Below are positions 46,401-58,913 of a DNA stretch of 64,000 nucleotides, piece by piece; the first letter of the stretch is position 1; each line of letters begins with the position of its first letter. Origin of the DNA: Struthidea cinerea (lineage: Eukaryota > Chordata > Aves > Passeriformes > Corcoracidae). Where the stretch lies: contig VZTI01002650.1 of NCBI GenBank assembly GCA_013397865.1, forward strand, positions 769,607 through 833,606, written 5' to 3'. Under the pieces are notes generated by a model. It worked only from the letters and a program-made list of their open reading frames with translations, made no database searches and was not told the origin of the DNA. Both the position numbers and the translations under genes were made by a program.

Positions 46401-49400
46401 AGGGCGTGAATAAACTCATTTCTTGTTTGGAGGAGTGACGCAGATGCAGTAGGTTGGATGTCAGAATAGCTCTGTTATTAGTTATGTGTTACTGTAACAT
46501 CTCCATGCCACAAGCACAGGGCAGCACCTCATTCTGTCAGCACTCTGCAGACACCAAAGGGAGACGCCAGTTATTAACCTGAAGATTTGTCTTTCTCTTG
46601 GATTCTGGGAAGAAGACAGTTGGATACATGGAGACGGGGCTGTGCAAGGTGGCAATTACTGGTGAGCAAAATAAGCAGTTCTCAAGGTCGCAACCTCCCT
46701 GGCAGCAAAGAAAATATAGAAAGATAATTGCAATTTGAATTTGAAAGAGACACAATGTGGCTTTGTGAATACTTATGGGAGAGCTGTGCCTGGGTGAAAC
46801 AAGCAAGTAGGAAAAAGGGATCGATAACTTTTCAGGTACGACCGGGTTGTTTTTTTTTTTATTTGGTTGCCTCTCAAAGGAGTTGTTCCGGAACCCTGAC
46901 TGCAAGTCTTCTGGGGTTGACATCAACATTTTAGTTTGGACCAGGAGTGAACTTTGAAGCAAACCTTGTGATTGTCCCCACTTAGTGCACTTTGGTTTAC
47001 ACTGCAGACTGGTCACAGAACACTGGTCACTGAATCCTTCTTGAGAGAAACTAAATCAGAAATATGTTCCATCTACCAATGAGGGGGTCAGATGTACAGA
47101 ACCAGACAAAAGAGAATCTAAAATCATTAACACCCCCATCAAATATATTTATCATGTAGTCAAGGGCCTCAAAAACAATTGTTTTACTCTACAGATCACT
47201 CCTATTCCATGGCACTATTTGCTAGTGTTAGACATAAAGTACCTTGTTTCTTTGATATTTTTTGTTGAAAGGAATATAGCTTTTTGGTATACTTTCAAGT
47301 GCTCTTTGCTTATATTTCTTAAGCATGTTGATATCTGATCATCTGTAATGCCTCAGTGGCATTTGCTTAGGTAGCATTATATGTTCTGCTTAGTATTTGC
47401 AGTGAAATTGCACCTATTTCAGAACAAAGTTTCTGGATTCACAGTAAGCATCTTGTAAGCTAAAATGATGTATTGAAGGTAAATCTCAAATGCCTACTCA
47501 GCATTTCGACAGTGGCACATATGGAAACACACAGTTAAAGATACTGAAGGTCAGAAATTCTGTCTCAGGGGATTTTGACTTGAAATGTGAGAGTTTTGAA
47601 AAATATGTTACAGGTTGTAACAGAACATTTGGAAACACTTTTCCCTCTTTCCCATGTGTGGCCGTGGACTCATTCATCAGTCTCTTCTCTCCACTTACTT
47701 GGCTCAGCAGTGGAAATATCTAGGGGCAGTATACTGTTGATCTTATATGTGTTTTATTAAGGCCTAGCACGCTTTCAGATCCCACAGAAGAGTTCAGAAG
47801 AGAAATATTCTGGTAACATGTGGAACACAAGAAGTTGAGGTGGTGGGCTGAAATGTGGAAACACTCCCTGGTCTCCATACACTTAAAGAAAGGGAATGGA
47901 AGAATTTACCACAGGTTGTTAAGGGGTAATGTAGCACATTCTCACAATCAACCACAGGGAAAAGGAGGGCCCCAGAGAAGTGAAATCTGGTTCTTCCCTC
48001 AGACTTTTCCTTGGACTGGTATAGCTACCCACAGCCTCTCCTGTAGTGAGGCGTTTGTGACTCTTAAGCCTTATATATGTAGGAGATGGTGGTCAGAGAC
48101 AGTGGTCACAGAAGAATCCCAGTTTCATTGGGACTGAACTGCTACAAGAACTAAGGACAATAAATTTCCCCCCCTTTCACCACAAATCCAAGGCACATTT
48201 ATTTAACAAAGCTTTTGTAATACAATACAAATAAGTAGCAACTTGGGCATTTAGTAGCAAGGGGAAAAAAAGTAATGCCAAAATTGAAAGCACAGAACTC
48301 ACCTCCTAAGAAGGGATAAAAGAATACTAAGCCCCATGTTACAGGAGTCAGGTCACACTTGTAATTCATTCTTAAGACTCAAAAGTGTGCTGTGGAGACA
48401 ATAAAGCTATTTTAACATAATAGAATCCCTGAAATACATTGTATTTAAGTAGTATTTTTTTAAGTAACTGATAATGGCATTTGTGTGTTGTTCACATAAC
48501 AATACAAAATTAAGTCTGTGTAAAGACCTGTTCTGATTGGGGTAGGGCAGCATGTAATAGTTTGCCATGATGCCTGGGTTTTTTTCAGGCATCAGCTTGC
48601 CCCTCTTTTTTCTGGGATAACAGCAGCTTACAGGAAGCCTGAAGAAGTGCCAAAGCAGCTACTGTCTCAGAGGAAAGGGAGCAATCCGCTGCTGCCGCTG
48701 AAATCTTGCAAATGTTGGGCAACACAGCTGATTTGGGAGTTGGTGCCATACAGGAGGTCAAAGTATTATTCAGGATTCTCATTTATTTGTGTTTAGAATG
48801 CAGCAGGACCTTGATAATGCCTACTAGGTGATCTTTCAGCATAAGACACAGACTACCAATGGGTCTTTGACCCTTTTTGCTAACAGGATCATGTTTGATC
48901 ACTTCAGAAATTCTTACTAGCAGAGAGAACTTGTGTTAAAAGAGGATAAAACCCAAACCTTTTTTGGCACAGGTGTTGCTGCAAAGCTAAGAGAAAAGCA
49001 AAAGAAGAGACTCCATGAAAATTAATGAATATACTGCATAGCAACTATCATTTGGTTTATTGCATAGAGTAATGCTGAAATACACAGAGGGCTTACAGCA
49101 TTCTGCAAACTAATTTTCTCATGGGAAAGTGAGGGCTAGAAGCACTACGTATCTGTGCCGTCAGCTGGGTGAAGCTGTGTCTAACTAAGCTCTACACCAG
49201 CAAGTGCTGTGGAGTTCTGTGCAAGTGGACAATTGGCTATATTTCTAGATTTTTTGAAGATAGGAAATATCTGGGTTTGTGTGTGTGTGCACATTGCTTT
49301 CCACCAAAATTATCCTTTTTTTCCCTAAAATGAAGCAGATATGGAAAGAGCAAGCAAAGGAATGTGGAAAAAACACATCTCTTATAACTAAAACATGCTG

Positions 49401-50732
49401 TTTCTTGTGATGTCCTGTTTGCTGAAGGGTGAACTGTGAGCTAATTTCTGGGCCATTTTGCTCTACACAGCTGTATGATAATAGCATCTGCACTGATCAC
49501 ACCAATTCAGGATATTGATTTGCAAGAGTTTAACAGAGTTACCAGAGCCAGCTCTTTCTCTGCATAAGCAATCATGCCATATATTTCCATCCAAACTTGT
49601 GCGATTTCACTTTCAAAACCATTAACTAAGTTTGACTTGCTGTTTATATTGGAAAACTCCATTTGCCCACAGTTACCCAAACTTGAAATTGCTGAATGAA
49701 GTGTTGTGAGAACAGGATCAGAATTTCTGATCCATTCAGCTCAAGACAACAGCAAGTTCACAGCAAAGTATTACACAACTGGAGATACATAGTCCTCATA
49801 GGTTGTTAGAGCAACAGAAGACAGTACAAGACCTTAGGCAGGCAGAACATGATTTTAATTTACAATTCCCTACGTAAGTTGATTCTACCCACTCACCCTC
49901 TCATGCGCACATACTTGCAAGCTCTAAGACGTGCATGCCTGACCAGTTTTGCCAGGATCACCTGTATGTCATGGAAGGCAGCAGCAAACAGCTTTCAGGT
50001 CCTCACTACATCTCTTGGGTTCCTCTTCATTGGTGACAACAAATGGGTTTGGACAGGTTTTTAAACTCTCTAGGCATCAACTGTTATTATGGGACAATAC
50101 TTTTGCTGAACAACCTTGTGTATTTTATCCTCCATAAATATTCAACAAGATTGCTGCCTGTTCTATTTGCTTCTTCATTTCACATATATTTATGACTATG
50201 GTCTGTCTCAATGCTGAGATAACAGGGAGAGGAATGGCTCTTCCACTGTGCTGCGCTTTGCTGCTTTGCTCTCTTGTTTCTTCCAGTGCTGTTGTAGATT
50301 TCCACCCAGATCAATTCTAGTATTTCTGTTATGTAGCTTTATATACTCTAATGGCAAAAAAAGTTTTTCCACCTTTTGTTGTAAAGAAGCTTGCAATACA
50401 GCTGAGCATACTTGGCTGAGGATCCAAGGCTATGGCCCCAGAAAACTTTGAGCTGCATGCCAGATTTCCTCTCAAGTGCATTACCTCAAGGGACATCATT
50501 TGAGTGTAACTAATTATCACTCTGCAATGAAGTCAGCTGAACGTCTTCTTACGTGCCTGGATACCTGCCTTTGACTGGAGGCTACTACTCCTGCTTTCTA
50601 ACCAGTCTTTCTCCCAATATCCCAAAGAAGAAGGTGGGTGAATGTCTCACAGCTTATATGCAGATACAAAGGTTATATGAAGAAGTAATACTTTTTCTTG
50701 TCAGAACTGAAACTTCCACCTCTCCGCCCCCC

Positions 50733-50737
50733 NNNNN
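50733..50737. other. Assembly gap of 5 N in a C run
   Basis: Five N sit inside a homopolymer (CCCCCC before, CCCCC after). This looks like an unresolved C-run length rather than a real scaffold gap. Confidence 0.97.
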
Positions 50738-53700
50738 CCCCCAAACCAAGCATTCAAACTCAGTTCTTTCAGCAGGTCACTCAGGGTACAAAAACATTTT
50801 AATGATGACTAATGTAAGGCTTGAAAATACATATTTCAAGCTGTTTCTTCTTGCTGCATATATTCAGGGTTGCAGATGTGCTGTGTCAGGTCAGCTGCAG
50901 AATAAAATGGAACCTTTCATACATTTTCCCAAGTTCTACGTCTTTAGTGCACAGGAAGAAACTTTGATAATGACCTTTTAAAATCTATACTTCGTTATTT
51001 TCTCCTAACATTAGGCACACTAGGGTTTGACACAATTTCAGATATTACAGGTTATTGACCATTTCAAACTGACGTTCATTGTCTCTGAAAATAAAGAGTG
51101 TTCAGTTCAAATTGCAATAAATTTTAGTCACAAGACAGGAATTGCCAATATAAGAGATTTACCTCTGAAAGATAGCCTGATGGAAAATGTTTTGTCATCT
51201 GGAATATGGGATTTGTTATCCTGGCTCGAATCAGTCTAGTGGAGCTCTGTCTCAACAAATGCATCTAGCCAAGTAATGAAGGACTGTGGAGCCAAAGGGA
51301 GTAGGTTTCCTTTAAGACTCTTAGAAAGGTTTGGTTTATTTGATTAGATTTATTTAAGTGGCTTGCAAGGAGTTAGTAGTCACTAAAATTACACAGCACT
51401 TAGAGAATGCTTGTGCAGTAACTAACTTGGTGATCAGATGCAGAGTTTAACGCTGCATTTATTCTGTTTGGTTTTGCAAAATTGTGGCTTAGGTCTTAGA
51501 AACACATTCAGTAAAGAAATAGCTGCAACAACATAAATTGTTATTGACCAACTCTTTGTTGTCCTCCTGCCAGAGGTGAACACAACCACATTTTCAATGT
51601 CCTCCCTTGTGGAATCAGTAGAGCAAAATGGTCCTTCAGCCACTTTGTTGTGAAATCTAGTAGTTTAGTAAGAGAACCCAAATTACTGTGAGAGGCAGTT
51701 GATGCCGAGCTTCTAGATTTCATATGATATTGGCTTAGAATCACATAAATGTTACTCGTAAGAGATTTGGAAAATGTAACTGAGTCTGGGCAGTGAGGAG
51801 AGTAAGGATTGGCATCATCTTAATCACTGCAACTGCTTCTGAAATGAAAAAGCACACAAGCCTTGGAATTCTAATCTGCCATCACAGTAATTTCTGTACC
51901 AAAGTTTTTTGTCATTCTTTACAAACCCCTTGGAAATGCTGATAGGAGCGTTCAGAATAGATATGATGCTCGCTTACATCTGTGCCAGAAGTATGGCCAT
52001 TAGTCACTCAGGAGATAGTTTAGGGAAAAGTTTCTCTTTTCCACCATATGGAAAAGGAGATACTATTTGATTTTTGCCTTGAAATGCAGCTTTCAAAATA
52101 TTGAATTAGAAAGTCTGCATGATGAATGAAAGGCTAGAAGTTCACCGATTCTAATATTTAACAGGTGTTACGCTTTTGTGCCATAAATTGTCAGTTGTCC
52201 TCAATAAGAGGTAAAAAAATGAGTAAAGTCCTCCATAGGATTTAATAAATTGTAATTGATTGCTTGCTAGGGCCATGAAACATCTTCACAGAAACGCAGC
52301 TAGGAGCAAAAAAGGTACCAGACCAAAGAAGCTTTGAGATTCATTGAAAAAATGAGGTGCTCTGTTTCCCATTCAGCACTGCATGAAAGCCACAGAAAAC
52401 TGAGGAGGAAAACTCTGAAAAGACTAGCAGTTATCTTCCACTGTATTTTTAGCATGGGATCATAGCCAGACAGCATCACTCAGCAGCCTCCCATAGTGTT
52501 CCTTGGTTCAGCCAGACAATCTGAAAGCCCAAGGAATGACTTTGCACTTGTGCTTGTACCAAGCAAGCTGCAGGAGGCTTTCCACCCTTGCTTAGCACAG
52601 TCAGTGGTACTAAGAGCTGTATTTGTCAACAGCTTTGTATTGCTCTCAGTATCATGCCAGTTATCCTTGCTCCTGAGGTTTCTGCTGGCAGCACTGTCCA
52701 TGCTAATCTGCTAACAGCACTGCAGCTGAATCACTGTGAGCAAAATTCTTTACAGTGCACCAAACTCAGGCTGACTCAAAATAGCAGTGATGCACTGTCA
52801 TCAAAAAGAACCTGCAAGTAGAAGAGCTCTCATTAAAGCTGGTCAAAAGATTCCCAGTGGGATCATCTCTGCTTCTTGTATCTGGCAGGGGTAGACAGCA
52901 AATTTCTCTTTTTAATACAGTAGTTTTGTCTAGAAGGCTGCAGCTATTTGCAGTACTCACAGGTAAGTACACAGCATTGAGGGTGGAAACATGAAAAAAT
53001 ACTTAGTGGGAGATTTTTAGTGATGCTATAGTCAGAGTACTCACCTTTCCTTCACCAGCTGGGATCATGGTCAGGTCACAGAGCTCACCGCATCTCTACC
53101 CTAAGGCAAAGACAGAGGTATAACCTAAGTAGGTGTGCTGAAGATAGCTCAAGACTAGGAGATGATACACATAGGTCAATAAAGGCTCCAAAGCCCATTT
53201 AAAAATTCAGGTAAACATTTGTGGCTGGCCACACTGAGATGCTGCAGCATCTTTCTCCGAACCATCTGCCCCTAAGTTCACTCTGGAGTGTCTCTGCAGG
53301 CTGCAGTCACACACTGATTGCAGTATGGACACATCCTCAGTACTTTTAGTGGTCAAGCTCTCTACCTGTTCATCAGGGGTGACTGGAAATCAGAAGGTAT
53401 TTTTTAATATGGATTTTACATCCTCTGCCTGGGGGACTCTACTGACCCAAGATTATTCTCAAATGATATGTGGAATAACAGTGCCTTTTCCTGCATTACT
53501 GTATTCAACTTTGCTAGTGGGTAATACAACATGAAGAAACATTCCTAATTCTGGAGGAGTAGTTGTACACACATGGAATCCCTCAGAAGAACTAGCCTGC
53601 AAATTCTCACTGTTTTGCTCCAGGCTCATTTACAGGTTCCCTGGCTGGAAGGAGGTAGTTCACTGTTATTTCTAGAACAACTCCCCAAAACATTTTAAAT

Positions 53701-56593
53701 ACCTTGATATGGCTTCCTCCACATATCTCCCTCTTGAGAGACCCTGACTGAAGGCCCGTGCCTCTTCTGCTGGTTATTCAGGATTTTCTTTGCTGTACAC
53801 CCTGTCCCAGCTTTTCTGTCTGTGCAATTTATTAAATACAATGTTTACTGCCTGTTTAAGACATTTTCCTGCTTCCTCACACCTGCCAACAGTAATATTT
53901 ACATGCTGTGTGAGCTTTAGGGGCTTGCTTGAAAGCTGAGATGTTACTGGATCTGAGCAGGCAGGTATTTTGAGAGGAGAGCTGCAGGCTTTTGCCTTGC
54001 TTCAGATCCCTGCAGCCTTCTCTACCATCAGAGAAAGACTCCATGCTTCCATCCACATCCTGTGCTAGCTGGAGCCAAATTGGCACTCCTGCTCTGCAGC
54101 AATTAACCAAAGTGGCATCTCTTATGATGCTGCCAGTGAGACAGCACAAGGATGTTAAGTGCCTGCAGTTTATGCTCTGCCTCAGGTGTGTGCGTAAGTA
54201 TGCCAAGGATCTGGCTGGATCCTAACAAAACCATGCTCCAGCAGGTGTTTGCAACCCACAGATAAGGTGCAGAACCACCCCGGGACACTGGCCCTGCTGA
54301 GCCAGCTCTGGGGGGAACCCCAGACACCCCTCGGGAACACTCAGGAGAGTGTCCAGCACCACCTCATGCTAAAAAATGGCTAAAACACCTTTTATGCTGC
54401 AGTATGCAATTTTAGCCATAAGTGTAAATAGGCATAATCTGTTCTTTTTCACTGGCCACAAGCATTTGTAATCTATATACCTGCTGATTTTTTTTTACTT
54501 TGCATTATTTTCCAGAGTATTGAACTCAAGTGATTTTTATATTTAAATTATTTAAAGGGTAATGATAAGCAAAAAGTTAAAAAAAATATACTGACATTAA
54601 ATTCCACCTTGCCACCAACCATCATTCTCTGGGGTCTCAAAGGGAAACAACATGGCCTTCTTCCCAAAATCCTCTCTCTGCCCTTGACAGGAGGCAATTT
54701 TATTTAATGAAGACACCCATACTTCAGTATAAAGGTGTCAAGTGAATTATTCATGAGCTCCTTTGTCTCCAAAGCATTCCAGCTGCTTCATCTCATTGTA
54801 AAATTGTAAAAGAAAATTAAAGTTTTTTGTGAAAGTGCAGCTGTTGCTTTGAAAAGCATCTGTTTACCAACTATTACTGGGAGGCAGTAACATCCTCAGC
54901 TTTTGCTGTTAAGTAGCAGAAGTAAAAGACCAAGAGAACTGGGCAAACAGATACACTGGAGAGAAACGAGCATAACTGATAGCATCAGCACTGTGAGGAA
55001 ATCAATATTCAGGTATTTTTAGGTGCTTCATGTTCTGCAATTAATATCTTGAGCAGTATTGGAAAAAAGGAAGCAGGTGAGCTTTTTCCCTGTCTGTATT
55101 CCCCTTTCTTTTAACATATGACTGTGCTTTACTGTGAGGAGTTTTGTTACAGACCAGCCCTGTCATTAGGGCAGTACGTTGGTAAGGTAACTTTACTCGT
55201 TGATAGGTATCTTTACTCGTGAGGAAACCAATATAGTCAGCACGGCCATGCGTAAACACAACAGTCTGCATTTCATCTGATTCGAGAGATGAGACCCACG
55301 TGGGCTGATTCAATTAGGGAGTAGAATTCCCTGCAGCAACGATGGGCCTTATGCTTGCCTAATTGGCTACATAGTTACTTAAATTTGCACAGATGTGCAA
55401 AAGTGTAGCAAAAGAAATGATACATTCTTTTTCTTAGTGATATTTTAGTACTGTGGAAGTAGAAGTAATATGGCTTTACTGTATTTAGAAATATGGTTAA
55501 AAAATTACCATACCTTTAGAAGTCAGACCAGACTGCATAGATCTGTGCCTATGCATATTTGTACAGAGTAAGGCCACATCCACCAAATTGCAGATAATCT
55601 GGTAAATGCCGTCACTATTTAGCAAATATGGCTGAAAATTAAGGAATTTATTTTACCTTTCACTTTTCAGCCTCTGTGCCCATAAAAGGCCAGAAATAAC
55701 ATTGTGTAGGCTTCTTGCATCTGACATTTCCTAATTGTGGGACACTTTATTTCTTAATCTCAGTATTTATTTTTTTGGAAGATGTTTTATCTAGAACAAT
55801 CCTAATACAATGACATCTATCATCAGATATAATTTTCAGTTATCAAACCAAAGTAACATTTAAAAATGTGATCATAATCTCAAAGGTTCAAGCATAAAGA
55901 TAAGAAAATATATATTCATAAAAAAATTACTCTTTTCAGTGCAGAAGTAGATTTCAATTACTCCTAATTAATTCTGATTCTGCCAAGATTGGTATCTGGT
56001 TTAATATAGCTGCCTTGCCAACTGCATGCTACTTTCTTCCTCCCGAGCATGAAGATTTTTCTCAGTTTTAATTTAACTGATAGTATAGGGTTCGGCTAAG
56101 AGCTGCTGTGGCAGCTATAGTGCTTTTTCTTTCTGTAGCATAGAATGCTGAATGATCCAGAGAAGCTGCAAGCAAGTGCTTTTTGAATCTCAGCAATACA
56201 CATCTGCCCAGGACAGAACTTCAGGAAAGGAAAGAGGGATCAACAAGCTGATTCTTTTCCATCAGCAGCCACTGGACTGCAAAAAGCAATAAAAAACCCC
56301 TGAAAGTTCTACAAAGGAAGAAGAAAATGTTTCAATAATGTTATGAGGCTGCTGTGCACTGGCTTGAGTGACTGCTGCAAATAAAACCTAATGCTGACGT
56401 CTTCAAGCCTTCAGGAGAGAAGAACCTTTTTGATTAAAGCTTTCTGCCAATGTTGTGAAGGTAAAGACAGACCAAAATTAGTGCTCCTACTGGGGAAAGT
56501 CTGGGGGCACCCAAGTATCCAGAACAGATAGAAATGTGGGAAAGCCACACTTCAGAAATTTTGCTTCCCAAAATTCTTGGGGTTTTGGAGGGT

Positions 56594-56617
56594 GGGTTGG
56601 TTGGTTTGGTTGGTTTG
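56594..56617. repeat. GGTT/GGTTT simple repeat
   Basis: A short tract of GGTT and GGTTT units. It is the complementary form of the longer AACC array about 1.2 kb to the right. Confidence 0.85.
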
Positions 56618-57735
56618 ATATTCTTTTTTTTTTACATTAGGAATGCTGATAAGTAAATTACTTTCCATTTTCGTATCTCTGCTGAGTTTTCTCAGGATAA
56701 TAGGATTTTTCTGAATCTGTAGGATCAAAGATTACTAGAGCTGACATTAAAAAAATCCAGAAAGGAGAATCTGTCCTTCTTACAGACTTCAGCAGCTATA
56801 ATATTTCTCACACGGTTTTGATTTGTAACTACTCCAAGCAGTAGACTCTCTGAACATCTGTTCTCTGAATGTCCCAGAAAGACTGGTTTTCTATTGCAAA
56901 TTTCAAGCATCTCCGATATTACCCTGCAATACCATCATCATTTTGCTGTGCTTGCTGAAATGTTTTTAATGTGGATATCTTAGAAGAAATATACTTGTCT
57001 GAAAGCTGATAATTACTTATATATTTTTTTAATTCCTACACATTTTTTAAATATTGAAGGATTTTGCAGAACTCATACCCAGTCATCCTGCTTAGCTATT
57101 CTTTTTAGCTTTCACTTTTGTTTGTATTTAATTTTCTTTCCATGGCATTTCTTATAACTGGAAAAGTTGTTTGATTTTTTTAGATGATAACTTTTCATTT
57201 AGATGCCTGCTCAGGATGCACTGTTCCATGAAAGCCTCAATGACAATTCACTAAAATAGAAAATCATATTGAGATCAGGCCTCATCTGGCATGCTCATTT
57301 ATTATGAATCTGTTACAGTGCTATCTATCTTTTAGTAAATTTTTAGACCATTAACCAGCACATGCTTAACTTAGCAGCTGTGTGTAGCCCTGTGTAAATT
57401 CAGTATTCTTTCATGGATTTTAAAGGTAAGCAAGTACAAAAAGATCTTGCTCTCAGGGAACAGGATTACCTGACTGTGTTTAAGTAGCGAGAGTTAACAC
57501 AAGAAAGACTCAGATATGCTACAAAGCACAATAAAATTTCCCTCCCCTCTGCACCCCCCCACCCCATACTCTGGTTTTGACTGTAGATATTCATACTTTA
57601 TGAAATTATTCATATTGATTTATTCCAGTATTGCTAGTTAATACGACATTGACAGCATAAATATGACAGCTCCTCTTTTCTAGAAATAAGAAGACTCTTG
57701 TGTATCTATATTAGGACATACATTTCATAAAACTG

Positions 57736-57828
57736 TATCTTATCTACCTTGAAAGACAAAAAAAAAAAATAGCAAAAAAACCNTATCTTATCTACCTTGA
57801 AAGACAAAAAAAAAATAGCAAAAAAACC
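57736..57828. other. Duplicated flank around a single N (assembly scar)
   Basis: A 47-base segment (TATCTTATCTACCTTGAAAG, then an A run, TAGC, an A run and CC) ends at 57,782. A single N follows at 57,783, and the same segment repeats at 57,784-57,828. The only difference is the first A-run length, 12 versus 10. This is the pattern of two contig ends that should have overlapped but were joined end to end. Confidence 0.9.
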
Positions 57829-57851
57829 CCAACAACCCCCCCCACCAAAAA

Positions 57852-57901
57852 AACCAACCAACCAACCAACCAACCAACCAACCAACCAACCAACCAACCA
57901 A
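57852..57901. repeat. (AACC)n microsatellite, about 12 copies
   Basis: A perfect tetranucleotide array lies within a longer A/C-only tract (about 57,800-57,945). The reverse strand reads (GGTT)n and gives an artefactual repetitive WLVG reading frame. Confidence 0.97.
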
Positions 57902-58861
57902 CAAACCAAACCCCCCAAAAAACACAACCAAAAAAACCCAAACCAGGATATCTGAACAATTCTTACTCCTTCAAATCAACTACACTGCAAATATGTTCAT
58001 TAAACTATAACCAACACGTTGGAAATATTTCTCCCTTAAAATATCACAGTTTTAGAGAAGGCAAGTCTTGCCAAATGTTTATTATTTAAACTAAGTGCAA
58101 AGTACAACAGTGTTCAGAAATACAACTGTTCAAAAATGCTTGTCTGCTTGCTAGGAAAGAGGGTATCATATTCACTACAAACCCAGGGATTCCAGGAGCA
58201 AGGGCTTTGCTTTTGAACCATCATCGTTCGAAATGCTTCACCTGTGCCTTCAGCAGATGCCTTTGAGGTTTCCACAAGGCTACAAGACATGGACACTTTT
58301 AATACCTTGATATGTAAAAGCAAAACCACCAGACATCCCTGGAAGTTTTAATGTAGAATGGCAATCTTTCGTAAAATCTTTTGTCCCTAGCTGTGATTTT
58401 TCAGGACAGACTAATCCTGAATTTCACTGCAGTGTTCCTGCACCTGAACAGGAGGGATTGAAATATTGGTTATGAGCAGAACTGGAATGGTATTGTAGGA
58501 AATATTTGTAAACATCTAACCGACCAAGCACGAGAGAGTAGCTACACATCCTGTGGCCCAATTCCAATTGTTTTTTCTAATATTAGAGCCAGGAGCAGCT
58601 GATGTACCACACCCAGAGCAGTAAACAGGAAAGGCTGCATCTATTGCTTTGTCCTGCAGTGCTGTGTGACAAGGGGAGACACAGGATACATCCAGGCAGA
58701 TCCATGCGTGCAAACCTGAGCTCTTCAGTGCTGTGCTCAGACAGGAGACAGGTTGCACCAGTGGAGAGAGCTTAAAATCTGCCTGTGCAGAGATGTCTTT
58801 CATTTTTTTTTCTTTTTATTTGCTCCCCTTCACCCTTTCAGAACACCTCAATGCCTAACAG

Positions 58862-58913
58862 TCTCACAAGAGATTGCATGTATCTCACAGGAGATTTCCT
58901 GTATCTCACAAGA
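58862..58913. repeat. 21-bp tandem repeat, about 2.5 copies
   Basis: TCTCACAAGAGATTGCATGT plus A at 58,862 is followed by TCTCACAGGAGATTTCCTGT plus A at 58,883 and a partial third copy beginning TCTCACAAGA at 58,904. It is a small local duplication with a few mismatches and no evident function. Confidence 0.85.

Noticed and set aside
47815..48140. Possible CR1-like sequence (TGTGGAACACAAGAAG, then AATTTACCACAGG)
   Set aside because: It could not be aligned by eye to the CR1 3' consensus beyond a few words. It was left as unannotated intergenic sequence.
57706..57927. Reverse-strand frame with a repeated WLVG motif
   Set aside because: It is the translation of the (GGTT)n simple repeat and crosses the single N. 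It is not a protein.
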